DNA of 64,000 nt from Streptomyces fuscichromogenes (GTDB lineage: Bacteria; Actinomycetota; Actinomycetes; Streptomycetales; Streptomycetaceae). The position numbers were made by a program, and so were the translations under genes. Positions 1 through 9,500 of the stretch are shown piece by piece (position 1 is the stretch's first letter; each line of letters opens with the position of its first letter). A model generated the notes under the pieces. The model searched no databases. It had not been told where the DNA came from and saw nothing but the letters and a program-made list of their open reading frames with translations. Where the stretch lies: assembly GCF_014645815.1 (NCBI RefSeq), contig NZ_BMML01000039.1, positions 1 to 64,000 on the forward strand, given 5' to 3'.

Positions 1-1025
1 AGCATGACGCCGAGGAAGGCCTTGAACCAGTCGGGGTTCCAGCCCGCGTACACGATGCCCTGCTGGACCAGGCCGAACATGAAGGCACCGAAGACCGGTC
101 CGATCGCCGAACCGGCACCGCCGGTCAGCAGGCAGCCGCCGATCACCGCCGCGGAGATGTAGATCAGCTCCTGGCCCACCCCCTCGCCGGACTGCACCGT
201 GTTGAAGGAGAACAGCTGGTGCATGCCGACGAACCAGGCACCGAAGCCCACCAGCATGAACAGCGAGATCTTGGTGAAGTTCACCGGGACACCGACCGCG
301 CGGGCGCTGTCCTTGTTCCCGCCGACCGCGAACACCCAGTTGCCGTACTTCGTGCGCAGCAGGACCCAGGTGGCGATCGCCGCGAAGAACAGCCACCAGA
401 AGATGGTGATCTTCACCTGGACGCCACCGATGTCGAACGACGAGGCGAAGAGCGCCTTGGCCTGGCCGAAGCCGTCCATGTTGCTGATGTCGTCGGTGGC
501 GACGTTGCCGGTGACCAGCTTGGTCACCGCGAGGTTCACGCCCTGGAGGATCAGGAAGCTGCCCAGGGTGACCAGGAAGGACGGCAGTCCGGTACGGACC
601 ACCAGCCAGCCGTTCAGGAACCCGATCCCCAGTGACACGACCAGCGCCGCGATCACACCGACCCACACGTTCATGGTCAGCTGGTAACTGAGCATGCTCG
701 CGGTCAGCGCCGAGGTGATCACCGCGACGCCCGCCGACAGGTCGAACTCCCCGCCGATCATCAGCAGGGCGACCGGCAGCGCCATGATGCCGATCGTGGA
801 CGACTGGTACAGGATGTTCGCCATCGAGGCGGCCTCCCGTACCGGCGGGGCCGAGATCAGGAAGAAGACGTACACCGCGACCGCGCCGAGGAAGACGCCG
901 ACATCGGGGCGGGCCAACAGGCGCAGCAGCGGGGATCGTTGCGCGGTCCGGCCGTCGGTCTCCCGGCCGGGGCCGGGGGCCGGCGGTGCGGACACCGCCG
1001 GTTCGGCGTGCTGCGTCACACTCAT
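1..1025 (-). CDS. Sugar ABC transporter permease (RbsC/BPD_transp_2 type), partial at window edge
   Basis: Membrane permease of a carbohydrate ABC importer; the C-terminus lies outside the window. Read on the minus strand from an ATG at 1025, the protein has a cytoplasmic N-terminal tail of about 40 residues rich in Pro and Ala. A series of hydrophobic segments follows, including the family-typical GGEFDLSAG stretch near residue 90, where the family usually has GGIDLSVG. The ATG overlaps the TGA of the upstream binding-protein gene (TGATG), so the two are translationally coupled. An ATPase gene would be expected further left, beyond base 1. The substrate cannot be read from the sequence; the adjacent dehydrogenase and TIM-barrel isomerase suggest a sugar, polyol or inositol-like compound (inference). 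Confidence 0.9.
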   Translation of the reverse strand, partial: MSVTQHAEPAVSAPPAPGPGRETDGRTAQRSPLLRLLARPDVGVFLGAVAVYVFFLISAPPVREAASMANILYQSSTIGIMALPVALLMIGGEFDLSAGVAVITSALTASMLSYQLTMNVWVGVIAALVVSLGIGFLNGWLVVRTGLPSFLVTLGSFLILQGVNLAVTKLVTGNVATDDISNMDGFGQAKALFASSFDIGGVQVKITIFWWLFFAAIATWVLLRTKYGNWVFAVGGNKDSARAVGVPVNFTKISLFMLVGFGAWFVGMHQLFSFNTVQSGEGVGQELIYISAAVIGGCLLTGGAGSAIGPVFGAFMFGLVQQGIVYAGWNPDWFKAFLGVM

Positions 1026-2044
1026 CACCGGGTTCCGTTGGCGGCGAACTTGGCGACGGTCTCGACGTTGGACTTGTCGACGAAGGCCGGGCCGGTCAGC
1101 ACCGGCTGCTCACCGCCACCGCTGTAGTTGCCGTTGTTCTTGTAGAGCCACAGCGAGTCGACCGCCAGGTAACCCTGGAGATAGGGCTGCTGGTCCACCG
1201 CGAACTCGATGGTGCCCTTGCTGATGGCCGTGGTCAGGTCCTTGTTCAGGTCGAAGGTGGCCACCTTCGCCTTGCTCCCCGCATCGGACACCGACTGCAC
1301 GGCGATCAGCGCGATCGGGGCACCGAGCGTGACCACGTGGTCGATGGCCTTGTCCTGGGTCAGCTTCGCCGTGATCGTCGACTTGACCGAGGTCGGCGAA
1401 GTACCGTCCACGTACAGGGTCTCCGTCGTCCCCGAGAACGTCTTCTTCACCCCGTCACACCGCTGCGTCAGACCCACGTTGCCCTGCTCCTGGATGACAC
1501 AGACGACCTTCTTCGCACCCTCCGTGTTCAGCCGGCTGCCCAACGCCTCACCCGCGACCGTCTCGTCCTGGCCGAAGAACTCCAGCAGCCCGAGCTTCTT
1601 CCAGTCACTCAGCCCCGAGTTGAGACCGACCACCGGGATCTTCGCCGCGTTCGCCTTGGCCACCACGTCCTTCATCGCATCCGGCTTGGCCAGGGTCACC
1701 GCGATCCCGTCGACCTTCTGGTCGATCGCGTTCTGCACCAGGTTCGCCTGGTTGCCCGCGTTCGGGTCCGCCGAGTAGACCAGCTTGACGTTGTCCTTGT
1801 CCGCGGCCGCCTGCGCACCCTTGCGGACGATGTCCCAGAAGGTGTCACCCGGCGCCTGGTGCGTGACCAGCGCGACCGTCATACGCGGAGTGGACGCCTT
1901 GCCCGCCGAGGCGGCCGCACCGGTGTCCTCGGACTTCTTACCTCCGGAACTGCTGGAGCAGCCGGCGAGGGTCAGGGCTGCCGCAGCCGCCACGGCCACC
2001 AGGGGGACCAGTCTGCGAGAGCGGGAGGAAGAGGAGAGTTCCAT
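1025..2044 (-). CDS. Sugar ABC transporter substrate-binding lipoprotein (RbsB/Peripla_BP_4 type)
   Basis: Extracytoplasmic sugar receptor, 339 aa. The N-terminus has a basic n-region (SRSRR), a hydrophobic stretch and the lipobox LAGC with the lipidated Cys near residue 29, followed by a Ser/Gly-rich linker. The remainder reads as a type-1 periplasmic binding protein: the start of the fold near residue 54 (MTVALVTHQAPGD), DGIAVTLAKPDAM, and VVGLNSG at the sugar-binding cleft. The ATG at 2044 has a GAGGT ribosome site about 9 bases upstream. Two copies of a LacI-type palindrome lie 218 and 283 bases upstream, so it is probably repressed by the neighbouring LacI protein. The stop overlaps the permease start. 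Confidence 0.92.
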   Translation of the reverse strand: MELSSSSRSRRLVPLVAVAAAAALTLAGCSSSSGGKKSEDTGAAASAGKASTPRMTVALVTHQAPGDTFWDIVRKGAQAAADKDNVKLVYSADPNAGNQANLVQNAIDQKVDGIAVTLAKPDAMKDVVAKANAAKIPVVGLNSGLSDWKKLGLLEFFGQDETVAGEALGSRLNTEGAKKVVCVIQEQGNVGLTQRCDGVKKTFSGTTETLYVDGTSPTSVKSTITAKLTQDKAIDHVVTLGAPIALIAVQSVSDAGSKAKVATFDLNKDLTTAISKGTIEFAVDQQPYLQGYLAVDSLWLYKNNGNYSGGGEQPVLTGPAFVDKSNVETVAKFAANGTR

Positions 2045-2261
2045 CTGTCGTGCACCTCACTGTGCGACGGGGGGAGAGACGGGGAGGAGTGGATCGCGAG
2101 GATCCGGAGGCCGACATCCGATCGCCGGATTCACGGCCCTTGCCGCACTTGCGGCGCTTCGCTGAGACGGGATCCAATCCCTTGCCGCCACCGCTGTCAA
2201 TGTTTTGTAAGGACATGAGTTTGTAACTACGTCCGAACATCACGGCAACTCGAAGGTCTCG

Positions 2262-2275
2262 CTAGAACGTTCTAG
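2262..2275. promoter_or_regulatory. Probable LacI-family operator, perfect palindrome
   Basis: CTAGAACGTTCTAG is a perfect 14-bp palindrome with a central CG, the usual layout of LacI-family operators. It lies in the 315-bp gap between the binding-protein gene (start 2044) and the end of the LacI gene. Near-copies occur at 2327-2340 and 3564-3577. Confidence 0.75.
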
Positions 2276-2326
2276 AGCGGTGCGGTCAGTACGCCAGGCA
2301 CCGAAGCGCATGTCAAGACATCTCCC

Positions 2327-2340
2327 CTGGAACGTTATAG
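2327..2340. promoter_or_regulatory. Second, degenerate copy of the LacI-type operator
   Basis: CTGGAACGTTATAG matches the palindrome at 2262-2275 at 12 of 14 positions. The two centres are 65 bp apart, which could allow cooperative binding or looping (inference). It sits 20 bp beyond the LacI stop codon, on the binding-protein side. Confidence 0.6.
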
Positions 2341-2359
2341 ACGTTATCGAAGGTGCATC

Positions 2360-3520
2360 TCAGTGAGGCGCCGGGCCGGTCGTCGCGCGTTCCACCAGGC
2401 GAGGGGTGAGCACGGTCTCTCGCGGAGTGCCGCCCTTGATCAGGTCCAGTGCGGCGGCCACCGCGGCGTCCGCCATGCCGGCCGCGTCCTGGGAGACGGT
2501 GGTCATCTGGACGTGCGGCATCTTCGCCAGCCGCGAGTCGTCGTAGCCCACCACGGAGATCTCCCCCGGCACGGCGCGGCCACGGTGCGCGAGAACGTCC
2601 AGGACGCCGGTGGCCGTCCGGTCGTTGAAGGCGATGACGGCCGTGGGCGGCTCCACCTGCCGGTCCAGCAGGTAACGCATGCCCTCGGCGCCGGCCTCCT
2701 CCGTCAGGCCGCCCGCGAGCACGTCGGCGCAGTCGGCCAGCCCGTGATCCGTCATCCCCTGCAAGAAGCCGAGCCGGCGATCGGAACTGCCCGGGGCGCC
2801 GGCCCCGTCGATGTGCGCGATCCGGCGGTGGCCGAGGCCGACGAGGTGGTCGACGGCGAGCCTGATGCCCACCATGTCGTCGCCGCGGACGGAACCCACC
2901 CCCGGCACTCCGCTGCGGCGGGCGACGAGGAGGGTCGGCAGTCGGCGGACCAGGCGTTCCAGCTCTTCGTCGGACAGGCGGCTGCCCAGCAGGATCGCCG
3001 CCTCGCAACGCTCCCGGAGCAGGGCGTTGACCGCCGTGGACTCCGCGCGACTGGGCGCCACCGCGCTGATCACCGCCTCGTAGCCGTGCCGTGCCGCGGC
3101 GGCGTAGAGGTGCTCGACGAGGTCGCCGTGGAAGGGCTGCTGGAGTTCGAAGACGACGCCGAGCACCCGCGAACTGGACCGCCGGAGCTTCTGGGCGCGC
3201 TGGTCGGGGACGTAGCCCAGTTCGTCGGCGATCCGCAGAACGCGTCGGCGGGTCTCCTCACTGGCTCCGGGGACACCGCGGATCACGATCGAGACCAGGG
3301 CGGTGGAGATACCGGCGGCCCGTGCCACATCCGCCATGGTCGGGCGCCCCTTGCGGGTGGCATCGGCGGCGGCCCGGCCGGGGGGCGACTGCCCAGCGCT
3401 GTCGTGGGCGCTGTCGTGGGCGCTGTCGTGGGCGTCGTCGTCCAACTCCCTCACGTCACCACTCCCAGCCTGGTCGAACGCGGTTCCGTCGGCGGGCCCG
3501 ACAGCCTGTGCGCCGAGCAT
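2360..3520 (-). CDS. LacI-family transcriptional regulator
   Basis: Sugar-responsive repressor. The helix-turn-helix is at about residues 62-85 (MADVARAAGISTALVSIVIRG), followed by the hinge and a Peripla_BP_3-type effector domain (SVVGYDDSRLAKMPHVQMTTV near the C-terminus). From the ATG at 3520 there is a 60-residue acidic extension before the HTH containing three AHDS repeats, encoded by three 12-bp direct repeats (3396-3431). Most relatives begin only a few residues before the HTH, so the true start may be downstream; the ATG at 3337 is Met62 but would cut into the conserved motif. The gene is divergent from the Gfo/Idh gene, with one operator copy in the shared promoter, so autoregulation is likely. 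No ribosome site is convincing for 3520. Confidence 0.9.
   Translation of the reverse strand: MLGAQAVGPADGTAFDQAGSGDVRELDDDAHDSAHDSAHDSAGQSPPGRAAADATRKGRPTMADVARAAGISTALVSIVIRGVPGASEETRRRVLRIADELGYVPDQRAQKLRRSSSRVLGVVFELQQPFHGDLVEHLYAAAARHGYEAVISAVAPSRAESTAVNALLRERCEAAILLGSRLSDEELERLVRRLPTLLVARRSGVPGVGSVRGDDMVGIRLAVDHLVGLGHRRIAHIDGAGAPGSSDRRLGFLQGMTDHGLADCADVLAGGLTEEAGAEGMRYLLDRQVEPPTAVIAFNDRTATGVLDVLAHRGRAVPGEISVVGYDDSRLAKMPHVQMTTVSQDAAGMADAAVAAALDLIKGGTPRETVLTPRLVERATTGPAPH
3396..3431. repeat. 12-bp direct repeat, three copies, inside the LacI gene
   Basis: GCGCTGTCGTGG is present three times head to tail and continues degenerately into the next bases. On the minus strand it encodes repeated Ala-His-Asp-Ser in the N-terminal extension of the regulator. 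Copy number changes would stay in frame. Confidence 0.8.
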
Positions 3521-3563
3521 ATCGACCCCTTGACCGATTCCCGGTGCGCGTTTACCTTCCCGA

Positions 3564-3577
3564 CTAGAACGTACTAG
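3564..3577. promoter_or_regulatory. Third LacI-type operator, in the divergent promoter
   Basis: CTAGAACGTACTAG (13 of 14 positions as in the site at 2262-2275) lies 17 bp upstream of the Gfo/Idh ATG and 43 bp upstream of the annotated LacI start. With its flanking bases (A...T) the inverted symmetry extends to 16 bp, broken only at the T/A position in the right half. Confidence 0.75.
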
Positions 3578-3594
3578 TCATTGGGAGCACCGAC

Positions 3595-4656
3595 ATGGTC
3601 GTCGCTGACAATTCCCCCGGCCGCCTCCGGCCCGTCCCCCACACCCTGCGGCTGGCCACGATCGGTGCGGGCCGTATCGGGTCGAACCACGCGGCGATCG
3701 TCGCCCGGCACATCCCCGGCGTCACCCTGGCAGCCGTCAGCGACCCGGTACCGGGTGCCGCCGAACGCCTCGCCACCGAACTGGACGCACCACTGGCCAC
3801 CACCGACGTGGCCGAGGTCCTCGACCGGAACGACATCGACGGCGTGCTGATCACCGCGCCGGCCCGCGCCCACACCGAGCTGGTCGTCGCGGCGGCCGGG
3901 GCCGGCAAGCACATCTTCGTCGAGAAGCCGATGGCGGTGACCCTGGCGGACGCCGACCGCGCGATCGCCGCCGTGGAGGCGGCCGGCGTCGTGCTCCAGG
4001 TGGGCTTCAACCGGCGTTTCGCCCCCGGCTTCGCCGCCGCCCGTGCCGCGATCGACGAGCAGCGGATCGGCACCCCGCAGCTGCTGCGCTCGCTCACCCG
4101 TGACCCGGGCCCGTTCACGGCGGATCCGGCCCGCATCCCGCAGTGGACGATCTTCCTGGAAACCCTCATCCACGACTTCGACACGCTGTGCTGGTTCAAC
4201 CCCGGCGCCGCACCGCTGAGCGTCCACGCCACCGCCGACGCCCTCGTCCGCCCCGACGCCAAGGCGCAGGGCCACCTGGACACCGCGGTCGTGACCGTCC
4301 GCTTCGACAACGGCGCGATCGCCACCGCCGAAGCCTCCTTCTGCGCGCTCTACGGCTACGACGTACGCGCCGAGGTCTTCGGCTCCGAAGGCATGGTGAC
4401 CGCCGGCGACGCCCGCACCACGAACATGACCTTCCACGGCGCCCAGGGCATCCACATCGACACCGCCCGCCGCGACACCGACCTGCTGCGCGAGGCGTAC
4501 GTCGGTGAGCTGACCGCCTTCGCGGACGCCGTTCGCCACAAGAGCCCCGCCGCCGTCACCGGCCACGACGCCCGCCGCGCCCTGTCCATCGCCCTCGCCG
4601 CGATCCGCAGCGTGGAGACCGACCGTCCCGTCACGATCGCCGAGGTGACCGCATGA
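3595..4656 (+). CDS. Gfo/Idh/MocA-family oxidoreductase (inositol 2-dehydrogenase-like)
   Basis: NAD(P)-dependent sugar or polyol dehydrogenase, 353 aa. A Rossmann fold starts at residue 20 with GAGRIG (24-29). The family EKP motif lies near residue 110 (FVEKPMAVTLADADR) and a GFNRRF stretch near 138; the C-terminal alpha/beta domain includes a conserved HDFDTLCW segment near residue 194. The sequence resembles IolG-type inositol or scyllo-inositol dehydrogenases, but the substrate is not established. The ATG is preceded by GGGAG at 7 bases. It overlaps the next gene by 4 bp (ATGA), forming a two-gene operon under the operator at 3564-3577. Confidence 0.9.
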   Translation: MVVADNSPGRLRPVPHTLRLATIGAGRIGSNHAAIVARHIPGVTLAAVSDPVPGAAERLATELDAPLATTDVAEVLDRNDIDGVLITAPARAHTELVVAAAGAGKHIFVEKPMAVTLADADRAIAAVEAAGVVLQVGFNRRFAPGFAAARAAIDEQRIGTPQLLRSLTRDPGPFTADPARIPQWTIFLETLIHDFDTLCWFNPGAAPLSVHATADALVRPDAKAQGHLDTAVVTVRFDNGAIATAEASFCALYGYDVRAEVFGSEGMVTAGDARTTNMTFHGAQGIHIDTARRDTDLLREAYVGELTAFADAVRHKSPAAVTGHDARRALSIALAAIRSVETDRPVTIAEVTA

Positions 4657-5507
4657 CCCTGACCGCTTCCCCCTTCGTCCTGGCCGCCAGCGCCGAGATG
4701 CTCCATCGGGACCTGCCGTTCACCGAGCGCGTGCAGCGGATCGCCGAGCGCGGCTTCCAGGTCGAGATCTGGGACTGGTCCACCAAGGACCTCGACGCCC
4801 TGGCCGCCACCGGCGCGACCTTCTCCTCCATGACCGGCTACCTCACCGGCAACCTCACCGACCCCGACGGCATCGAGGCCCTGCTCTCCTCCGCCCGCAC
4901 CTCCCTGGAGGCCGCGGCCCGGATCGACAGCCCCCGCCTGAACCTGCACGGCACCGGCCTCGACGACAAGGGACTCCCCGTGCGCCCCGTCGAGACCGTG
5001 ACACCGCGGATGTGGCTCACGGCCGCCGACACCCTGCGGCGCGTCGCGGAACTCGGCGAGGCCGCGGGCCGGGTCTTCACCCTTGAGAACCTCAACCTGG
5101 CCGTCGACCACCCGGGCACGCCCTTCGCCCGCGCCGCCGACACCCTGGCCCTCGTACGCGCCGTGGACAGCCCGTACCTGCGCATGAACCTGGACCTCTA
5201 CCACGCCCAGATCGGCGAGGGAAACCTCGTCGAACTCTGCCGCCAGGCACTGCCGTTCATCGGTGAGATCCAGGTCGCCGACGTCCCCGGCCGCTGTGAA
5301 CCGGGCACCGGCGAGATCCACTACCCCGCGATCGCACGCGCCCTGCACGAACTCGGCTACACCGGCGTCATCGGCCTCGAAGGCTGGGCCCGCGACGACT
5401 CCGACGCCGCCCTGGACGCCTTCCGCGACGCCTTCACCATCACGGCACCGGTTCCGCCCGGCGACGGCATCGCCGCGCGATCCACTACCGCCACGGCCGG
5501 TACCTGA
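4653..5507 (+). CDS. Hydroxypyruvate isomerase-like TIM-barrel protein (Hyi/IolE-type)
   Basis: Predicted sugar isomerase or epimerase of the xylose-isomerase-like TIM-barrel family, 284 aa. Recognisable pieces are LNLHGTG near residue 92, LENLNLAVDH near 150 (metal-ligand Glu), MNLDLYHAQIGEGNL near 178 and VADVPGRCEPGTGEIHY near 205; the last is characteristic of hydroxypyruvate isomerases. It is translationally coupled to the dehydrogenase, so the pair probably oxidises and then isomerises the sugar imported by the divergent ABC system. The last residues after GLEGWA are a Pro/Thr-rich tail. The exact substrate is unknown. Confidence 0.88.
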   Translation: MTLTASPFVLAASAEMLHRDLPFTERVQRIAERGFQVEIWDWSTKDLDALAATGATFSSMTGYLTGNLTDPDGIEALLSSARTSLEAAARIDSPRLNLHGTGLDDKGLPVRPVETVTPRMWLTAADTLRRVAELGEAAGRVFTLENLNLAVDHPGTPFARAADTLALVRAVDSPYLRMNLDLYHAQIGEGNLVELCRQALPFIGEIQVADVPGRCEPGTGEIHYPAIARALHELGYTGVIGLEGWARDDSDAALDAFRDAFTITAPVPPGDGIAARSTTATAGT

Positions 5508-5574
5508 CCGACCGCGCCGACCCGGCCACGACGAAAAGATCCGGGACGCGCTCCGATGTTCTTGGCGGAAGCGG

Positions 5575-6573
5575 TCAGTCAGCCAGAGTCGCTGGTCGTA
5601 TCGCCTCGGGTCCGAAGCGTCGACGAGCACGGTCGGCGGCGGCTTCGGCCGCGCGGGCGCGGTCATCGGCAGGGTCCATGGAGAGCTGGCGGTAGGCGCT
5701 GCCGGCCGGCAGCAGGGCGTCGGCGCGGATCAGGAAGGCGCGGACCCTCGCCCGCTGCAGCCCGAGGGATTTCAGCAGCCCCAGGGCGGCGGCCGCGAGG
5801 GCGGGCGAGTGGCTGGTCGGCTCCGGCAGGGTGCGCGTACGCGTGGTGGAGCTGCGGTCGGCGTACCGCACCGTGAGTGCGATCCGGGTGGTGATCTGGC
5901 GTTCGACGCGCAGGCGTTGGCCGATCCGGTCGGCGAGCTCCAGCACTGCGCGGTGGTGCTGGGCGGGGTCGAGGCAGTCCCGCTCCAGCACGAGATCGGC
6001 GGCCAGCTGCGCCGCCGGTTCCGAGGGGGTGACCGGGCGGGGATCGCGGCCGCGGGCGCGTTCGGCCAGCAGCCGGGCGGGGCCCGCGCCGAGCAGTCGC
6101 TGCAGTGTTCCCGCGGGCAGGTCGACGACCTGGCCGATGGTGTGCAGGCCGTATCTGCCGAGTGTCTCCGCGGTGGTGCGGCCGATGCCGGGCAGGGCGG
6201 TGACCGGCCGGGGACACAGCCACTCGGCCGCCTCGGCGGTGGGAACCCAGGTCGCCTCTCCCGGCGCGGACGCGTCGGCCGCCATCGCCGCCAGCATGCG
6301 GTTGCCCGCGAGTCCGGCGCTGCTGTCGATGCCGTAGAAGAGCTTCAGCCTCATCATCGTCGTCTGGACCATGTCGTAGGGAGGCAGGTCGAAGTACCGG
6401 AGCGCCGAGGTCAGGTCGAGCTGGACGGCGTTGGGTGGGACCGCCTGGACATGAGGCGTGACACCAGACATCAGTTCGATTATATCGGCGTACTGATCCT
6501 CGGTCAGTGAGGCGTGCAGGTGGAGGTGGGCGATGTGCCGCTGCCGTGTACTCATTCCGCTCGTCCCGTTCAT
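5575..6573 (-). CDS. Degenerate Y-family DNA polymerase-like protein (ImuB/DinB-like), dnaE2 partner
   Basis: Translesion-synthesis accessory protein, 332 aa. The little-finger and HhH parts are recognisable (ALPGIGRTTAETLGRYG at 126-142). The catalytic core is eroded: where DinB has the DMDAFF aspartates this protein reads HLHLHA (17-22), and the conserved SxDE-AFLDLT segment reads NAVQLDLT (48-55), so the Asp/Glu pair is Asn/Ala. The span between the two is only about 28 residues against about 95 in Pol IV, so the fingers appear to be missing. Loss of catalytic acids is known for ImuB, which recruits DnaE2 to the clamp. A YRQLSM segment near residue 296 could be a clamp-binding motif (tentative). 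The ATG overlaps the dnaE2 stop (ATGA). Met7 is an alternative start. Confidence 0.85.
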   Translation of the reverse strand: MNGTSGMSTRQRHIAHLHLHASLTEDQYADIIELMSGVTPHVQAVPPNAVQLDLTSALRYFDLPPYDMVQTTMMRLKLFYGIDSSAGLAGNRMLAAMAADASAPGEATWVPTAEAAEWLCPRPVTALPGIGRTTAETLGRYGLHTIGQVVDLPAGTLQRLLGAGPARLLAERARGRDPRPVTPSEPAAQLAADLVLERDCLDPAQHHRAVLELADRIGQRLRVERQITTRIALTVRYADRSSTTRTRTLPEPTSHSPALAAAALGLLKSLGLQRARVRAFLIRADALLPAGSAYRQLSMDPADDRARAAEAAADRARRRFGPEAIRPATLAD

Positions 6574-9500
6574 CCCGCGCTCCCTGGGCTTCGGTGGCCG
6601 AACTTCTTCAGGTCGGCCGAGCGGGTGCCGGCCGGCTGGAGGTCGGCGTACGGGTGCAGACGGGCGCCCGCGGTGCCGTCGGCCAGGGTGCGCTGCGGCT
6701 GGGCGGGCGTCGGATGCGGACGGCTCCGGCCGAGCAGGGCGAGGGCGGCCTCGGGCCCGTTGTCCCGGCGGGCGGCGGCGATCTCGTCCAGATCCCAGGC
6801 CATGGAGCCGACGACGGTACGACGGGTACCGCGCACCTGGACCGTGCCGCGCACCAGCAGCAGCCCGCTGTGGAACACGGTGTGCGCGCAGGCCGGGTGG
6901 GAGTCCTCGAAGAAGGCCAGGTCGACGAGTCCGGAGCCGTCCTCCAGGGTGACGAAGATGATCCGCTTCCCGCTCGCGATCGGCGGGGTCTGGGTCGAGG
7001 CCCGCACCCCCGCGACCAGCACCTGCTGCCCCGCCCGCATCCCGGCCAGATGCGCCGCGTCGGTCGCGCCGATCTCGCGCAGCAGCCGGTGGTGGTGCTC
7101 CATCAGGTGCCGGGAGACGTCGATGCCGAGGGTGCTCAACTCGGCGCTCAGGGCCTCACGTCCGGTCATCTCCGGCAGCCCGCTCGGCTCCGGGCCGCCG
7201 ACGGCGCCCGCGTCGATGGGCAGTTGCCCCTCGTGCGCGGAACGGCTGCGGGACTGCCGGTGCAACTCGGCGATCTGGAGCAGCAGATCACGCCGGGTGA
7301 GGCGGCCGTCGTGCAGACAGGTCAACGCGCCGATCTCGGCGAGGCGTTCGGCGACCGGTCTGCTGGGACGGGCCCGCTGCCAGAAGTCCGACAGCGATCC
7401 GTACGGCTGCCCCTCCTCGATGCGCGCGCACTCGTCCTCGCGGATGCCGTGCACAGCGGAGAGGGCGAGGCGTACGCCCCACCGGTCTCCGTCGGTCTTC
7501 TCCACGGTGTGCTTCACCCAGGAGTTGTTGACGTCGACGGGCAGGACGGGCACGCCACGACGGCGGGCGTCGGAGACGAGGACCCGCTTGGGCCACATCC
7601 CGGGATCGTGTTCGAGCAGGCCGGCCAGCAGGAACGCCGGGTAGTGCGCCTTGAGCCAGGCGCTCTGCAGGGCGGGTACGGCGAAGGCGACCGCGTGGGC
7701 CCGGCAGAAGCCGTAGGCGCCGAAGGCCTCGACGGTCCTCCAGACGTCGTCCCGCACGGCCGCGCTGTAGCCGCGCGCACGGGCCCGCTCGTGGAACCAG
7801 TCCCTGATCCCGGGCAGTTGCTCCTTGTCGCCGAGCGCCCGCCGGGTGATCTCGCCGAAGGCCCGGTCGCAGCCGGTCAGCACCCGCAGCGTCTCGATGA
7901 TCTGCTCGTGCCAGATGGTCACGCCGTAGGTGTCGGCGAGCACCGGCTCCAGGTGCGGGTGGGCGTATACGGGTGTGCCGCCGTGCCGGGCGGCGATGTA
8001 CCGCTCGGGCATGCCGCCGGCGACCGGCCCTGGGCGGAAGAGGCTGATGTCGGCGATGACGTCCTGGACGTCACGGGGCTGCAGCCGGGACAGCAGGTCC
8101 TGCTGGCCGGGCGACTCCAGCTGGAACAGGCCCAGGGTCTGACTGGACTGGATGAGCTTGAACGCGAAGACGTCGTCGAGCGGCACCTGCCCGGGGTCGT
8201 CCAGGTCGATGCGGTTGCCGGTGGTGCGTTCGATCTCGGTGACGGCGTGGGCCATCGCGGACTGCATCCGGACGCCCAGGACGTCGAGTTTGATGTTGCC
8301 CAGCGCCTCGATCTCCTCCTTCGCCGCCATGGCCATGGGGTAGTCGCCCTGCGGGGTGGGCTGCACCGGCAGCCGGTCCAGGAGGGTGGCGTCGCTGATG
8401 ACCACGCCGCAGGGGTGCATGGCCATGCCGTGGACCAGGGAGTCGAGCCCTTCGGCCAGTTCCCACAGCGGCCCGTACCGGTGTGCCTCGCCCGCCAGCT
8501 GCCGTAGCTCGGGCAGTTCGGCGAGGGCGTTGGTGATGTCGCAGGCGCGCAGGTGCGGGAAGCTCTTGGCGATCCGGTCGACGTCGGCGGGCGGGATGCC
8601 GAGGGCGAGGCCGGTGTCCCTGAGTGCCCGGCGGGCGCGGTAGGTCTCGGGCATGGCGGTGACCGCCACCCGTTCCTTGCCGAAGCGTTCGAAGATGGTG
8701 TCGTAGCACTCCAGGCGCCGGGCGGACTCCACGTCGATGTCGATGTCGGGCAGCGACTCCCGGCGCCTGCTGAGGAAGCGTTCGAACAGCAGGCTGTGGT
8801 CGAGCGGGTTGGCGGTGGCGATGTCCAGGGCGTGGCAGACCAGGGAGCCGGCGCCGGAGCCGCGGGCCGCGACCCGGATGCCCTTGGCCCGGATGTCGGC
8901 GACGACCTGTCCGATGGCGAGGAAGTACGCGTCGTAGTTCCAGTGCGAGATGCCGGCGAGCTCCTCGTCCAGCCGGGCGAGCGCCGCCCGGTCACGGTCC
9001 AGGCCGCGTCGGACCAGGCCGGCCTCGCTGCGCAGACGGAGCAGCCGGGCCGCGCCGCCGGCTCCTGGTCCGGCGCCGAAGAGAGCCGGTTCGGGGAGGT
9101 GCGGGGTGCCGAGGCCGAGGTCGGCCGCCGGGTCGACGGTGCAGGCGGCCGCCGTGGCCGCGGTGTCCGCCATCAGGCGGCGGGCCCTGCGGACGTCCGT
9201 TCCGGCGCACTGGGCGACCAGCCTCGCGACAGCCGTCATCTCCCTCTCGCCCTTGAGCCAGCGCTGTCCGCTGTCCAGGCGGCGCCGGTCGATCGGTCTG
9301 AGCAGCCGGGCGGCGTCCAGGACGTCGGCGAGGCGGTGCCGGCCGGGGTCGGCGTAGCGGACGGCGTTGGAGAGGACGGCGGTGGTGTGGGTGCGGTCGG
9401 CCAGGGCGAGGGTGCCGGCGGCCAGGCGCAGGGAGCCCGGCCCCATGCCGGAACGTTTCTGCGCGACGACTTCCAATCGGACATCCCTTCCGAAGATCTC

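Noticed and set aside
986..2218. Long plus-strand frame opposite the binding-protein gene (410 codons)
   Set aside because: Antisense to a well-supported lipoprotein gene; its composition is the mirror of third-position GC bias and it has no family features or ribosome site.
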